Shown here: piece after piece, positions 35,939-44,996 of the stretch
Layout: every line of letters begins with the position of its first letter
How positions within the stretch are numbered: the stretch's first letter is position 1
Assembly (NCBI RefSeq): GCF_020621385.1
Contig: NZ_JAESVA010000001.1
Coordinates: forward strand, 1 to 64,000
Direction: 5' to 3'
Source of the DNA: Acidisoma cellulosilyticum
GTDB lineage: Bacteria; Pseudomonadota; Alphaproteobacteria; Acetobacterales; Acetobacteraceae
DNA: 64,000 bases
Made by a program: the position numbers and the translations under genes
Notes under the pieces: model-generated
What the model was told of the DNA's origin: nothing
Database searches by the model: none
The model's input: only the letters and a program-made list of their open reading frames with translations

Positions 35939-37003
35939 CTAGCGGTCCCGGCGTCGGCCCGCCAGATGGCGAAGCGCAGGCCGCTCTATCGTTTGCGCGG
36001 TGATCCAGGCAAGGGCGAGATTGCTCAGAAACAGCGGCACCAGCCACAGATAGGGCCAATGCGCCGGATCGCTACCCGCCGCCGACCAAAGATGGGCGGC
36101 AATCACCTCGACCGGGGCATAGGCCATATAGAAGGGATAGGAGAGCGCCCCGAAGCGCATCAGAATGGGCAGACGCGCGAAGAGTCGCTGCGGGCCCGTG
36201 GCCATCGCCCAAAGCAGAAGCCAGAGTGCCGAGGCGACCAGCGCATCGCCCATGGCCGTATGCTGCCGCAGCCAGATGCCGAGCGTGAGCAGAACCAGGC
36301 CTGCGATCCCGATGATTTGCCAGGGCCAGGGCCGCCAGCCCAGATGAACAAGACGCGCGAGCAGTATTCCGGCCGCGAATTCGGGCAAAAATCGTGGCAA
36401 GGCGCCCTGATAGCTGAGATTGAGCCCTGATGGAGACGAGCCCGACAGAACCAGCAGCAAAAGCGCCATGGCGATCAGCCCCTGGACGGTCGATCTGAGC
36501 CCGAGACGGGCAATGCCCAGTGCGATGGCCGGAAACAGCAGATAGCCGATCCATTCCGTACTGATCGACCAGGACGGATAATTCCAGGTCCAGCCGTCGC
36601 TGAATCCCAGCCCGTTGAGCAGAAGCAGTTGGAGCAGGAACTCCCGACCGCTTGCCCTCAGCGCCTGATGCGGATGCACCCCGGCCAGCTTCGCCAGCAG
36701 AAAGAGCAAAGCCAATAGCAGCAGCATGGCGAGCGCGGTCGGATAAAGCCGAACGAAACGTCGCCACCAGAAACCGCCATAGGCCGCGACGGTCTGCACG
36801 GGGGCCGGATGGCGATGCGCGAGGACAAGGCCGGACAGGACGAAGAATCCGTCGACACCCAGATAGCCGCGCCCGATGAAACTTGCAGTCCCGGCAAAGG
36901 CCAGATGAAGATTGGCGTGATAGGCAAAAACCCAGAGTGCCAACAGGCCGCGCGCGGCCGTCAGGTCCGGCAGATCGGCCCGCGGATCGTCCCATTGGGC
37001 CAA
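35939..37003 (-). CDS. Acyltransferase 3 family membrane protein
   Basis: A 354-residue multi-pass protein with about ten hydrophobic segments. The active-site His is in LLALWVFAYHANLHLAF and the conserved GVDGFFVLSGLVLA follows. The family O-acylates polysaccharides, lipids or peptides from the cytosolic side. No ATG exists near the start; TTG 37003 with AGG six bases before it is the likely initiator. No glycan genes are adjacent, so the acceptor is unknown. Confidence 0.88.
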   Translation of the reverse strand: MAQWDDPRADLPDLTAARGLLALWVFAYHANLHLAFAGTASFIGRGYLGVDGFFVLSGLVLAHRHPAPVQTVAAYGGFWWRRFVRLYPTALAMLLLLALLFLLAKLAGVHPHQALRASGREFLLQLLLLNGLGFSDGWTWNYPSWSISTEWIGYLLFPAIALGIARLGLRSTVQGLIAMALLLLVLSGSSPSGLNLSYQGALPRFLPEFAAGILLARLVHLGWRPWPWQIIGIAGLVLLTLGIWLRQHTAMGDALVASALWLLLWAMATGPQRLFARLPILMRFGALSYPFYMAYAPVEVIAAHLWSAAGSDPAHWPYLWLVPLFLSNLALAWITAQTIERPALRHLAGRRRDR

Positions 37004-37113
37004 GCTGCACCTGTTTGCGCTACAGAGCCTTCCGCTATTTCAGAAATTCCTGAAAAGTCGAGTTGGGCTCAGGATTTTTTTGAAAATATCGCGTGACAGC
37101 GCGCGCTTGCATA

Positions 37114-37151
37114 GCTAAAGAAAAGGCCCGCGCGCTAAAGCGCTGCGGGCC
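37114..37151 (-). terminator. Rho-independent terminator of the putative small RNA
   Basis: GGCCCGC and GCGGGCC close an inner AGCGC/GCGCT pair with one bulge around a TTTA loop (37125-37151); TTTTCTTT follows on the minus strand. It could also stop leftover transcription from rne. Confidence 0.75.
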
Positions 37152-37235
37152 AAGTTTAGGGAGGAAACGCCAGTCACACGGCAGAACGAGGGATCAACCT
37201 CATCCGTGACTGGATAATGAAATCACAGCGCCGCT
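37114..37235 (-). ncRNA. Putative small RNA with an anti-Shine-Dalgarno linker
   Basis: Read on the minus strand, the region gives a stem CCAGTCAC/GTGACTGG at 37170-37213 with an inner GAGG/CCTC pair, then the single-stranded linker CGTTTCCTCCCTAAACTT, then a terminator stem at 37125-37151 followed by TTTTCTTT. A promoter-like TTGTCG or TTGGAC lies upstream (37238-37265). Exposed CCTCCC that can pair with ribosome-binding sites is typical of trans-acting small RNAs in Alphaproteobacteria. The exact 5' end is uncertain. No protein frame fits. Confidence 0.6.
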
Positions 37236-37380
37236 ACGTCCAATAAAAATGGTCGCTCTAAACGACAAAAATCGCGCTCTCAGACACCAACTGCCTGCAA
37301 ATTAGCCAAAATCTGAAGAATGTCCGGTTTCTAGGCATCAAGCCTGCCCCTAACTGCCTAATCTCTCATCTGCGAATCAA

Positions 37381-37415
37381 ATCGGGCGGGCGCTTTCGCA
37401 CCCGCCCGATTTTTT
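37381..37415 (+). terminator. Strong stem-loop with T-run, plus-strand polarity
   Basis: ATCGGGCGGG and CCCGCCCGAT form a perfect 10-bp stem over a 10-base loop and are followed by six T on the plus strand. On the minus strand only TTTGATT follows. No plus-strand gene lies before it; it may act bidirectionally at the end of rne transcription or end an unseen transcript. Confidence 0.65.
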
Positions 37416-37465
37416 ATGTCCAGTTTTCAGGCTGGATTGCTGACGTGAAAATAGTTGATCCTATG

Positions 37466-37580
37466 CTCAAATGGTTAGATCCCCGTGACAAGCACGGGGA
37501 CGACGAAAAAAGCAGCTTAGGTTTGCTTAAATCGTCATCCGCGCAGGTGTTGCGCGGACCTATCCACTCCCGCAGGCGCA
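37466..37580. repeat. Dispersed hairpin repeat after rne
   Basis: The 3' flank of rne carries CCCCGTG-ACAAG-CACGGGG (about 37482-37500) followed by TCCGCGCA-GGTGT-TGCGCGGA at 37538-37558 and ends with a CTATCC-like end. The arrangement matches the copy at 47250-47340. It lies between the rne stop and the stem-loop at 37381. Confidence 0.6.
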
Positions 37581-37601
37581 ATCAGCCTAAAAAGCTCAGC
37601 C

Positions 37602-40600
37602 TCAGCGCTTCCACCAGCCACGGCGCTTTTCGGCTGCCGGCGTATCCGCCCCGATCACCACCGGCTTGATCACCGGAGCAGCGGACTCGGACTCTGCGGC
37701 AACAAGCTCATCGACCAGGACGGCAGGCGCCGCCGGCTCGGCGACTGTTTCCACAACGGCCGCCGCCTTGGCGCGGGTGGTGCGACGACGGACCGGCTTG
37801 GCCGGCACGGCCTCGGCAGCCGCTTCCGCCACGGCTTCAACCGGTGCGGGTTCTTCGGCCGGCGCAGGCTCGACGACCGGCGTTTCGACCGCTGCCTCCG
37901 TCACCTTCGGCTTGCGCGCACGCGATGCACGCGGTTTCTTCGCCGGCACAACTTCAGTCAGTACCGCCTCAGCCTCAACCGGGCTGGCGTCCGCCACCGC
38001 AGGCTCGGCTTCCGCCGTCTCGACCGGCGCGCTCAACAGGCTCTCGACCAACTCAACGGTTGAGACATCCGCATCCGCGACCTGCCTATCGACGACCGCG
38101 ACCTCGACAGTCTCGACAGCCGCAACCGGCTTGGCGGCGGCGGGCTTCGCCGGCTCCAGATCGGGTTCAATGGTCGCAAACAATGCGTCGATCTGGTCGA
38201 AGAAGGGCTCAGCCGGCGTCGGGCCACGCCATGCGGCGGCGGGCACCGGTGTTTCCGCGGGCGCTTCCGGACGACGATCGCGGCCACGACCGCCACGACG
38301 ACCACGGCGACTGCGGCGCGCTTCCCCGTCCTCACCCGCCACCGGCGGCGTCATATCAGGGCTGGGCTCGGCCGGCGGCACGATTTCCGGACCGGGCTCG
38401 CCCGGAACTCCAGGCAGTTCCGGCTCATGGCCTGGCTCGTAAGGTCCGGGAGCCGGCACGGGCATGGGGAACGGCGGCACGGCAGGTTCCTGCGGCGCCG
38501 GTCCGGGTTCCGGAGCAACGGACAAGCCGTCATCCTCGCCCTCGAACTCATCACCCTCGTCGCCTTCGGCATCGCCCTGGCCATTCTCGGCCTGCAGACC
38601 ATTCTCGCCATTGTCACGGCGACCGCGACGACGACGACGACGGCGGCGGCGACGCTCACCGCTTTCGTCACCACGGGCCTCGTCGGTCACGGCAACCGGA
38701 GCGCCCGCGGCAGGCGCCGTCTCAGCAACGGTCGCCACTTCGGCCAGGGGCGCGTCGGCGACCAGCGCCGCGTTGCGCACAATGCCACGATCCTCGTCCT
38801 CGACGCTCTCATCCCGCGCGGCATAATCCATCGCGATGGGCGAGGAGCCGTTGGCCAAAGGCGCATCGGACGCGACAAACGCGCGCACCTTCTCGATCCG
38901 CACCTGCGGCGGCACCAGCTTGTCATCCGCCGACAGCACGATCTGCAGACCATGTGTCCGCTCGATCGTCATCAGACGATCGCGCTTCTGATTGAGGATG
39001 TACATCGCAACCGCACCGGCGACATAAACATTGATCTCGGCGGAGCGATGACGCGCTGCCTCATCCTCAATGGCACGCAGCACGTGAATGGCCGCACTCT
39101 CGACGCTGCGGACAGTCCCGGTGCCCATGCAATGCGGGCAGGTAATGAAGGCGGTTTCGGCCAGCGATGGGCGCAGGCGCTGACGGCTCATCTCCAGCAG
39201 ACCGAAATGACTGATGGACCCGACCTGAATACGCGCGCGGTCGTTCTTCAGCGCATTCTTCATGCGCCCTTCGACCATCGCGTTATGCTTGCGGCTCTCC
39301 ATGTCAATGAAGTCGATGACGATGAGGCCAGCCAGATCGCGCAGGCGCAGCTGGCGGGCGGCTTCGTCGGCCGCTTCCAGATTGGTGCGGAGCGCCGTCT
39401 CCTCGATATTACGCTCCCGCGTGGAGCGGCCCGAATTGACGTCGATCGCGACCAGCGCTTCGGTCTGATTGATGACCAGATAACCGCCGGATTTCAGCTG
39501 AACCGTCGGGCTCAGCATGGCGTCCAGCTGCATTTCCACCTGGTTCTTGTGGAACAGCGACGTGTCATGGCCGCGCCACAGCTGCACCTTGGCGGCGTGC
39601 TGCGGCGTCAGCATGCGCATGAAGTCGCGCGCGGCCTTCCAGCCGGCTTCGCCGTCGACCAGCACTTCCTCGATATCGCGGGTATAGCCGTCGCGGATGG
39701 CGCGCTTGATGAGGCTCGCTTCCTCATAAACCAAAGCCGGGGCGACCGACTTCATGGTCAGTTCGCGGATATCGTCCCAGAGGCGCAGCAGATATTCGCA
39801 GTCGCGGCGGATTTCGGGTTTCGGCCGGTTGGCACCGGCTGTGCGGACGATCAGCCCCATGCCGGCCGGCATGTCCACTTCCTTGATGACTTCCCGCAGG
39901 CGCTTGCGATCCGCGACCGAGGTGATCTTGCGGGACACGCCACCGCCACGGGGGGAGTTCGGCATCAGCACGCAATAGCGGCCTGCCAGCGACAGATAGG
40001 TGGTCAGCGCCGCGCCCTTGGTGCCGCGCTCTTCCTTCACAACCTGGATTAGCAGGATCTGGCGACGATGGATGACTTCCTGGATCTTATAGTTGCGCAC
40101 GAAGCGCGGCGGAGACCGACGCTCGCCGTTTTCCTCGGTCTGGTCATTGCCGCCGCCACCCAGCGTCTCGGGCCGCTCCGGCTCCGCTTCGGCTTCGCTA
40201 TCGTCAGCGCTGTCTTCGGTCGAAACTTCGATTGAAACTTCGGCGGGGGCGATGATCTCGCCTTCCAGCGGCGCGTCCTCGTCGGACGGCGGCAGGTCAC
40301 CGATCAGGATTTCCCGCACCATGCCGGCCGCCTGGGCGCGGGGAGCGGATTCGACCTCAGCGTCACCTTCGGCGGCGGCCGCGGCTTCGAAAGCCGGCTC
40401 CATCGCATCGAATTCGGAGGTGATGGGGGACCGCTTGCCGGCGACCGCCGCTTCCTCGGCTGCCTCTTCGGCGTCTTCCGCCTCAGCTTCGGCGCGGGCC
40501 GCCGCGACTTCCGCCTCTAGCAGCTTCTGTCGGTCGGCGACGGGAATCTGGTAATAGTCGGGATGGATTTCGCTGAAGGCCAGGAAGCCATGGCGGTTGC

Positions 40601-40787
40601 CGCCATATTCGACAAAGGCTGCCTGCAGGCTCGGCTCAACCCGAATGACCTTGGCGAGGTAGATATTGCCTTTGACCTGCTTCTTGGTGGAGGTCTCGAC
40701 GTCGAAATCTTCTAGACGCGTTCCGTCAAGGACAACGACACGGGTTTCCTCCGGATGTGTCGCGTCGATAAGCATGCGCTTTGTCAT
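37602..40787 (-). CDS. rne: Ribonuclease E
   Basis: The 1061-residue endoribonuclease organises mRNA decay and rRNA/tRNA maturation. The S1 domain starts GNIYLAKVIRVEPSLQAAF and is split by an acidic insert (about residues 75-235 of the protein). The catalytic DNase I-like domain has AIDVNSGRSTRERNIEET and DLAGLIVIDFIDME, and the zinc link is CPHCMGTGTVRS. The C-terminal 430 residues are disordered, with an arginine tract (RRRRRRRRRRG) and Pro/Ala/Glu repeats, the degradosome scaffold. Start ATG 40787 (MTKRMLIDATHPEE); the frame open to 40913 looks non-coding. Confidence 0.95.
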   Translation of the reverse strand: MTKRMLIDATHPEETRVVVLDGTRLEDFDVETSTKKQVKGNIYLAKVIRVEPSLQAAFVEYGGNRHGFLAFSEIHPDYYQIPVADRQKLLEAEVAAARAEAEAEDAEEAAEEAAVAGKRSPITSEFDAMEPAFEAAAAAEGDAEVESAPRAQAAGMVREILIGDLPPSDEDAPLEGEIIAPAEVSIEVSTEDSADDSEAEAEPERPETLGGGGNDQTEENGERRSPPRFVRNYKIQEVIHRRQILLIQVVKEERGTKGAALTTYLSLAGRYCVLMPNSPRGGGVSRKITSVADRKRLREVIKEVDMPAGMGLIVRTAGANRPKPEIRRDCEYLLRLWDDIRELTMKSVAPALVYEEASLIKRAIRDGYTRDIEEVLVDGEAGWKAARDFMRMLTPQHAAKVQLWRGHDTSLFHKNQVEMQLDAMLSPTVQLKSGGYLVINQTEALVAIDVNSGRSTRERNIEETALRTNLEAADEAARQLRLRDLAGLIVIDFIDMESRKHNAMVEGRMKNALKNDRARIQVGSISHFGLLEMSRQRLRPSLAETAFITCPHCMGTGTVRSVESAAIHVLRAIEDEAARHRSAEINVYVAGAVAMYILNQKRDRLMTIERTHGLQIVLSADDKLVPPQVRIEKVRAFVASDAPLANGSSPIAMDYAARDESVEDEDRGIVRNAALVADAPLAEVATVAETAPAAGAPVAVTDEARGDESGERRRRRRRRRRGRRDNGENGLQAENGQGDAEGDEGDEFEGEDDGLSVAPEPGPAPQEPAVPPFPMPVPAPGPYEPGHEPELPGVPGEPGPEIVPPAEPSPDMTPPVAGEDGEARRSRRGRRGGRGRDRRPEAPAETPVPAAAWRGPTPAEPFFDQIDALFATIEPDLEPAKPAAAKPVAAVETVEVAVVDRQVADADVSTVELVESLLSAPVETAEAEPAVADASPVEAEAVLTEVVPAKKPRASRARKPKVTEAAVETPVVEPAPAEEPAPVEAVAEAAAEAVPAKPVRRRTTRAKAAAVVETVAEPAAPAVLVDELVAAESESAAPVIKPVVIGADTPAAEKRRGWWKR

Positions 40788-41346
40788 GGAAAACTGGACT
40801 CCGGCGCATTCCGCTTGGGAATGCGGCCGCCTGAAGGCGGCGGATTTGAAGTGGGGGAGGTGACGGGTCCGCAATCGACATGATGGATGACCGGGCTCTC
40901 GCCAGCGAAGCATTCGCCGTGGTGAGGAAAGCGGTCATGAAAGTCGAACAGATCCCAATCAAACTTAGGGGCTACAGCGGCCCAAGGCCCCGCAGCCGGT
41001 AAAACAAACGGTCAGGCATCCGCCCTCTATCCCTTCCGTCCCCGTCGATGATCCGGGCGGCATCTGGCCGCATCGGCTTTTCGGGGAATGGCCGACCAAG
41101 CGACCAGACGGGTGGATTGCGGTGGAGCTTCGAAAAGGGAGCACACATAGATGAGCCCAGCCTGCTTCGAATCTCGGCACCAAACATGACCCAAAGCCCT
41201 TGCACATGCAAGGGCAAGCCCGGTCCTATACCCTGACAAGGCTCACGATTTAGTCATTTCGCTAAATTCCGTTGCCTTTCAACGAGAAGCACTGTTATTC
41301 GGAGATCCGACATGAAGATGAGACCCGCCGGTCCAAGGTTCCTTTC
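40788..41346. other. Divergent intergenic region between rne and the amidase
   Basis: About 560 bases hold the rne leader and both promoters. GCCCTTGCA-CA-TGCAAGGGC at 41196-41215 is a 9-bp palindrome with a 2-base centre. Open frames here lack protein-like composition. RNase E leaders often carry feedback stem-loops; that role is inference. Confidence 0.4.
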
Positions 41347-42210
41347 GTGACCGATTTGCCCGACGACCCCAATCCCCGAATGCTCGAACGGCGGCTGCTG
41401 CTCAGTCTCGGCACTGGTGCGACTGTCCTCATTCCCAGCTGGCTGCAACCAGCCATCGCCTGGGCCGCCACCAAACACAAACTGCATCAGGCGTCGAAGC
41501 CGCTTCTCAAGAACGCCCCGCTGATCATGCTCGACGCCGGCCATGGCGGTAAGGATCCGGGCGCCATCGGCGTCGCCGGCACCTATGAGAAGCACGTCGC
41601 ACTGGCTTCCGCCCATGCGCTGAAACTGCGCCTGGAAGCGTCCGGCCGCTATCGCGTCGCGATGACCCGCGCGACCGACCATTTCATCCCGCTGGAAGAC
41701 CGTGTCGCCATCGCGCAGGACCAGAAAGCCGATCTCTTCGTCTCCATGCATGCGGATTCGGTGCCTGACCATTCGGTGCGGGGCGCCAGCGTTTATACCC
41801 TGTCGAGCGACGCCTCGGATCGGCAGACGGCCGGCCTCGCCCAGCGCGAAAACAGCTCCGACCGTTTTGCCGGCCCCCATTTCAAGGGCGTCTCGCCCGC
41901 CGTCGCGCGCATCCTGGCCAGTCTCGTCGGGCGTGAGACGCGGGTCGGCTCGGCCCAGTTGCAGCAGGATATGGTGCAGAATCTGTCGGATGAGATCGAC
42001 ATCCTGCCCAACCCTGCCCGCCATGCCGCCTTCGTCGTGCTGAAATCCGCCGAAATCCCGAGCGTGCTGGTCGAGATGGGATTCATGTCGAATTTCAAGG
42101 ACGAATCGGCCCTGCGTCAGCAAAGTCACCGCGACCGCATCACACTTGCCATGACCAATGCAGTCGATGCCTGGTATGTCGCGCGCCAGTCGGCCCGTAT
42201 GGCCGGCTAG
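41347..42210 (+). CDS. amiC: N-acetylmuramoyl-L-alanine amidase
   Basis: A 287-residue periplasmic amidase_3 enzyme that cleaves the lactyl-L-alanine bond of peptidoglycan to split daughter cells. Zinc ligands are His in LDAGHGGKDPGAIG, Glu in TYEKHVAL and His in VSMHADSVP, and the catalytic Glu is in LVEMGFMSN. The N-terminus has a Tat-like leader (ERRLLLSLGTGATVLIPSW). The start is taken as GTG 41347 with AAGG upstream; ATG 41380 is possible. No AMIN domain is seen, so targeting differs from E. coli AmiC; the symbol is approximate. Confidence 0.88.
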   Translation: MTDLPDDPNPRMLERRLLLSLGTGATVLIPSWLQPAIAWAATKHKLHQASKPLLKNAPLIMLDAGHGGKDPGAIGVAGTYEKHVALASAHALKLRLEASGRYRVAMTRATDHFIPLEDRVAIAQDQKADLFVSMHADSVPDHSVRGASVYTLSSDASDRQTAGLAQRENSSDRFAGPHFKGVSPAVARILASLVGRETRVGSAQLQQDMVQNLSDEIDILPNPARHAAFVVLKSAEIPSVLVEMGFMSNFKDESALRQQSHRDRITLAMTNAVDAWYVARQSARMAG

Positions 42211-42213
42211 CGG

Positions 42214-42248
42214 ATAGGGCTCTAGCGAAATCGCCCCAAGAGCCCTAT
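42214..42248 (+). terminator. Stem-loop between amidase and PBP1A genes
   Basis: ATAGGGCTC pairs with GAGCCCTAT (9 bp) over a 17-base loop, just after the amidase stop. Only TT follows, so it is more likely a partial terminator or RNA-stability stem than a full stop. Confidence 0.45.
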
Positions 42249-42306
42249 TTCCGCCAGTATGCGCGGCCAAAAGGCGCGTGACAGGTTAACTAAGGAACAG
42301 CTGCCT

Positions 42307-44988
42307 ATGCCCGGGCCCTTGAAAGCCGGCGACCGCATGGTGCGCCCAACCGGCACACGTGGCGGCGGCGGAAGCGGCAATGGCGGCGGCCAGCCGCCGC
42401 GCGGACCGCAGGACGATCCGCCGCGTGCCAATCGCGGTCAGAAGCGCGACAGGAAGGACAAGCGCCGCGCCGCGCGTCGTGGCGGTGCCGGCTTCCTGGC
42501 CGCACGCGCCGTGACCAGCCTGTTCGGCCTCGCCGCCATCGTCGTCGTCGCGGGCGGTGTCGGCGGTTATGTCCTGTTTCGTCACTATACGGCCGATCTC
42601 CCCAGCCTGGACGGGCTGCGCAGCTACCAGCCGCCGGTAATGAGCCGCGTCTATTCCAGCAATATGCAGCTGATTTCCGAACTGGCGACCGAGCGGCGCA
42701 TCTACACACCTTTCGAAGATATCCCACCGCTGGTCGCCCAGGCCTTCATCTCGGCCGAAGATCAGAATTTCTGGCATGAGCCCGGCATCGATCCGCTCGC
42801 CATCATCCGCGCCGGCGTCACCGACATCACCCTGATCGGGTCCGGGCGCCGGCCGATCGGCGCGTCCACCATCACCCAGCAGGTCGCGAAGAACATCCTG
42901 CTGCAGAACAACATCAACTTCGCGCGCAAGATCCAGGAAGCCGTGCTCGCCGTCCGCATCGACCATGCGATGAGCAAGCAGCGCGTGCTGGAAATCTATC
43001 TCAACGAAATCTTTCTCGGGGAGCAGGCCTATGGCGTGGCCGCGGCCGCGGCCGCCTATTTCGACAAGCCGCTGGATAAGCTGACCATCGCGCAGGATGC
43101 GATGCTGGCCTCGCTGCCCAAGGCGCCGACCAATTATGACCCTTATCGCAATCCGCAAGCCGCCCTCGCCCGTCGCAACTGGGTGATCGACCGCATGGCG
43201 GATGACGGCGCCATCACCCGCGATCAGGCGACGACCGCCAAGGCCGAGCCCCTGCTGACCCGGGCGAGCCCACGTCCTGCGACTGTTCCCGGTGCCGGCT
43301 ATTTCGCGGACGCCGTACGCCAGCAGCTGGTGCAATTGTTCGGCGCGACGCGCGCGACCGACGGCGGGCTGGTGGTCTATACCAGCCTTGACCCGTCACT
43401 GCAGGCGACCGCCGATACCTCGCTGCGCCGCGGCCTGGTCGATTACGACCGCAGCCATGACGGCTGGCGCGGCCCTGTCACCCATGTCGACCTGACAGGC
43501 GGCGATTGGCAGACGGCGCTGCGCAAAATCCAGGCCCCGGCCGGCATCCTGCCCGATTGGCGGCTGGCCGTGGTGCAGAGCACGACAGCGACAACGGCTG
43601 AGGTCGGCTGGCTGCCGCCCGGCACCAAGCGCGACCCCATCGGCCCCGCGCAAAGCGGCACCTTGTCGCTGTCCACGCTGCGCTGGGCGCGCAAGGCGGG
43701 TAATTTCGGCGCCAATCTTGGCCCCAGCCCGCGCCGCATGACGGATGTGGTTCAGACCGGCGACGTGGTGATGATCGAGCCCGACAGCACCGGCAAAGGT
43801 GATGCCGTCACGCTGCGCCAGGTCCCGCAGGTACAGGGCGCGCTGGTGACCATGGATCCGGTGACGGGCCGCGTGCTGGCCATGTCCGGCGGCTGGAGCT
43901 ACGGGCTCAGCCAGTTCAACCGCGTGACGCAGGCCCAGCGCCAGCCGGGCTCGGGCTTCAAGCCCATCGTCTATCTGACGGCGATGGAGCAGAATATCCC
44001 GCCTGACGCGACGGTGCTGGACGCGCCCTTCGTCGTCAATATGTCGGACGGCACGCAGTATCGCCCGGGCAATTACGAGGCAGACTTCCTCGGACCCATT
44101 CCGCTGCATCAGGCGCTGGAAGAATCGATCAACCTCGCGACCCTGCATCTGGCCGCCCGTATCGGTCTGCCGGCGGTGGCACAGACGGCGCAGGATTTCG
44201 GCGTCGTCGACAAGATGCCGCTGATCTATCCGGCCGTCCTCGGCGCGATCGAGACGACCATGCTGCGTCTGGCCGGCGCCTATGCCGGGTTCAGCCAGCT
44301 CGGCCGGCAGGTGACGCCGTCCTTCATCGACCGGGTGGAGGATGCGCAAGGCCAAGTCATCTACCGCGCGCCCGAGGTGAATTGCGGCAATTGCGCCAGT
44401 CCTGACCCCAGCCAGCCGCCGACCTTGGCCTATACGGCCAAGCAGCTCGCGGACCCGCAGAGCACCTCCCAGCTTGTCACGATGATGCAGGGCGTGATGA
44501 CGCGCGGCACCGGCCGCGTCGCCGATCTTGGCCTGCAGGGCTGGACGCCGGCCGGCAAGACCGGCACCACGGAAGATTTCCAGGACGCCTGGTTTACCGG
44601 ATTCACGCCGACACGCCTGACCTCCGTCTGGGTCGGTTTCGACAATCCACAATCGCTGGGCGACAACGAGCAGGGCGCGACCGTCGCCGGACCAATCTGG
44701 AATCGCATGATGGCGGCCGCACTGGCCGACCAGCCCAAGATACCCTTCCCGGTCCCACCGGGGATCGAGATGCGCAATACCGGCGGCGTCATGGAGGCCT
44801 TCAAAACCAACGAAGCCAGCGGTGGCGACGCCGATGTGCCTGGCACGACGGCCGCACCCGGCGATACCGGTGCAGAGGCCGGCGGCAGCGTCGGCGGCGA
44901 CGGCAATGCCTCGACCGCGGGGACGCCCGGCGTTGGGGGCAGCACTGCCGGCAACAAGATCGACAATTCCGTAGGCGGGCTGTATTAG
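42307..44988 (+). CDS. mrcA: Penicillin-binding protein 1A (bifunctional)
   Basis: An 893-residue class A PBP that polymerises and cross-links peptidoglycan. A Gly/Arg-rich cytoplasmic tail (residues 1-65) precedes one transmembrane helix. The glycosyltransferase domain has EDQNFWHEPGID, GASTITQQVAKN and EIYLNEIFLG; the transpeptidase domain has the SxxK serine in GSGFKPIVYLTAM, SIN in EESINLATLH, and KTG in AGKTGTTEDFQDAWFTGF. Start ATG 42307 with AAGGA upstream. The last 60 residues are Gly/Thr/Ala-rich, of unknown role. It precedes prfB by eight bases. Confidence 0.95.
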   Translation: MPGPLKAGDRMVRPTGTRGGGGSGNGGGQPPRGPQDDPPRANRGQKRDRKDKRRAARRGGAGFLAARAVTSLFGLAAIVVVAGGVGGYVLFRHYTADLPSLDGLRSYQPPVMSRVYSSNMQLISELATERRIYTPFEDIPPLVAQAFISAEDQNFWHEPGIDPLAIIRAGVTDITLIGSGRRPIGASTITQQVAKNILLQNNINFARKIQEAVLAVRIDHAMSKQRVLEIYLNEIFLGEQAYGVAAAAAAYFDKPLDKLTIAQDAMLASLPKAPTNYDPYRNPQAALARRNWVIDRMADDGAITRDQATTAKAEPLLTRASPRPATVPGAGYFADAVRQQLVQLFGATRATDGGLVVYTSLDPSLQATADTSLRRGLVDYDRSHDGWRGPVTHVDLTGGDWQTALRKIQAPAGILPDWRLAVVQSTTATTAEVGWLPPGTKRDPIGPAQSGTLSLSTLRWARKAGNFGANLGPSPRRMTDVVQTGDVVMIEPDSTGKGDAVTLRQVPQVQGALVTMDPVTGRVLAMSGGWSYGLSQFNRVTQAQRQPGSGFKPIVYLTAMEQNIPPDATVLDAPFVVNMSDGTQYRPGNYEADFLGPIPLHQALEESINLATLHLAARIGLPAVAQTAQDFGVVDKMPLIYPAVLGAIETTMLRLAGAYAGFSQLGRQVTPSFIDRVEDAQGQVIYRAPEVNCGNCASPDPSQPPTLAYTAKQLADPQSTSQLVTMMQGVMTRGTGRVADLGLQGWTPAGKTGTTEDFQDAWFTGFTPTRLTSVWVGFDNPQSLGDNEQGATVAGPIWNRMMAAALADQPKIPFPVPPGIEMRNTGGVMEAFKTNEASGGDADVPGTTAAPGDTGAEAGGSVGGDGNASTAGTPGVGGSTAGNKIDNSVGGLY

Positions 44989-44996
44989 CCGCCGCC

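Noticed and set aside
37003-37602. tRNA or tmRNA in the large gap
   Set aside because: No T-loop GGTTCGA-type sequence and no acceptor-stem pairing at tRNA spacing; the structure fits a terminator-ended small RNA instead.
38427-40052. 541-residue plus-strand open frame inside rne
   Set aside because: Antisense to the conserved catalytic domain of RNase E; no domain pattern of its own.
40965-41239. Overlapping short minus-strand open frames in the rne leader
   Set aside because: Three frames overlap one another, a sign of non-coding leader; none has a ribosome site.
43396-44652. 418-residue minus-strand open frame inside the PBP1A gene
   Set aside because: Antisense shadow; PBP1A motifs SxxK, SxN and KTG are all on the plus strand.
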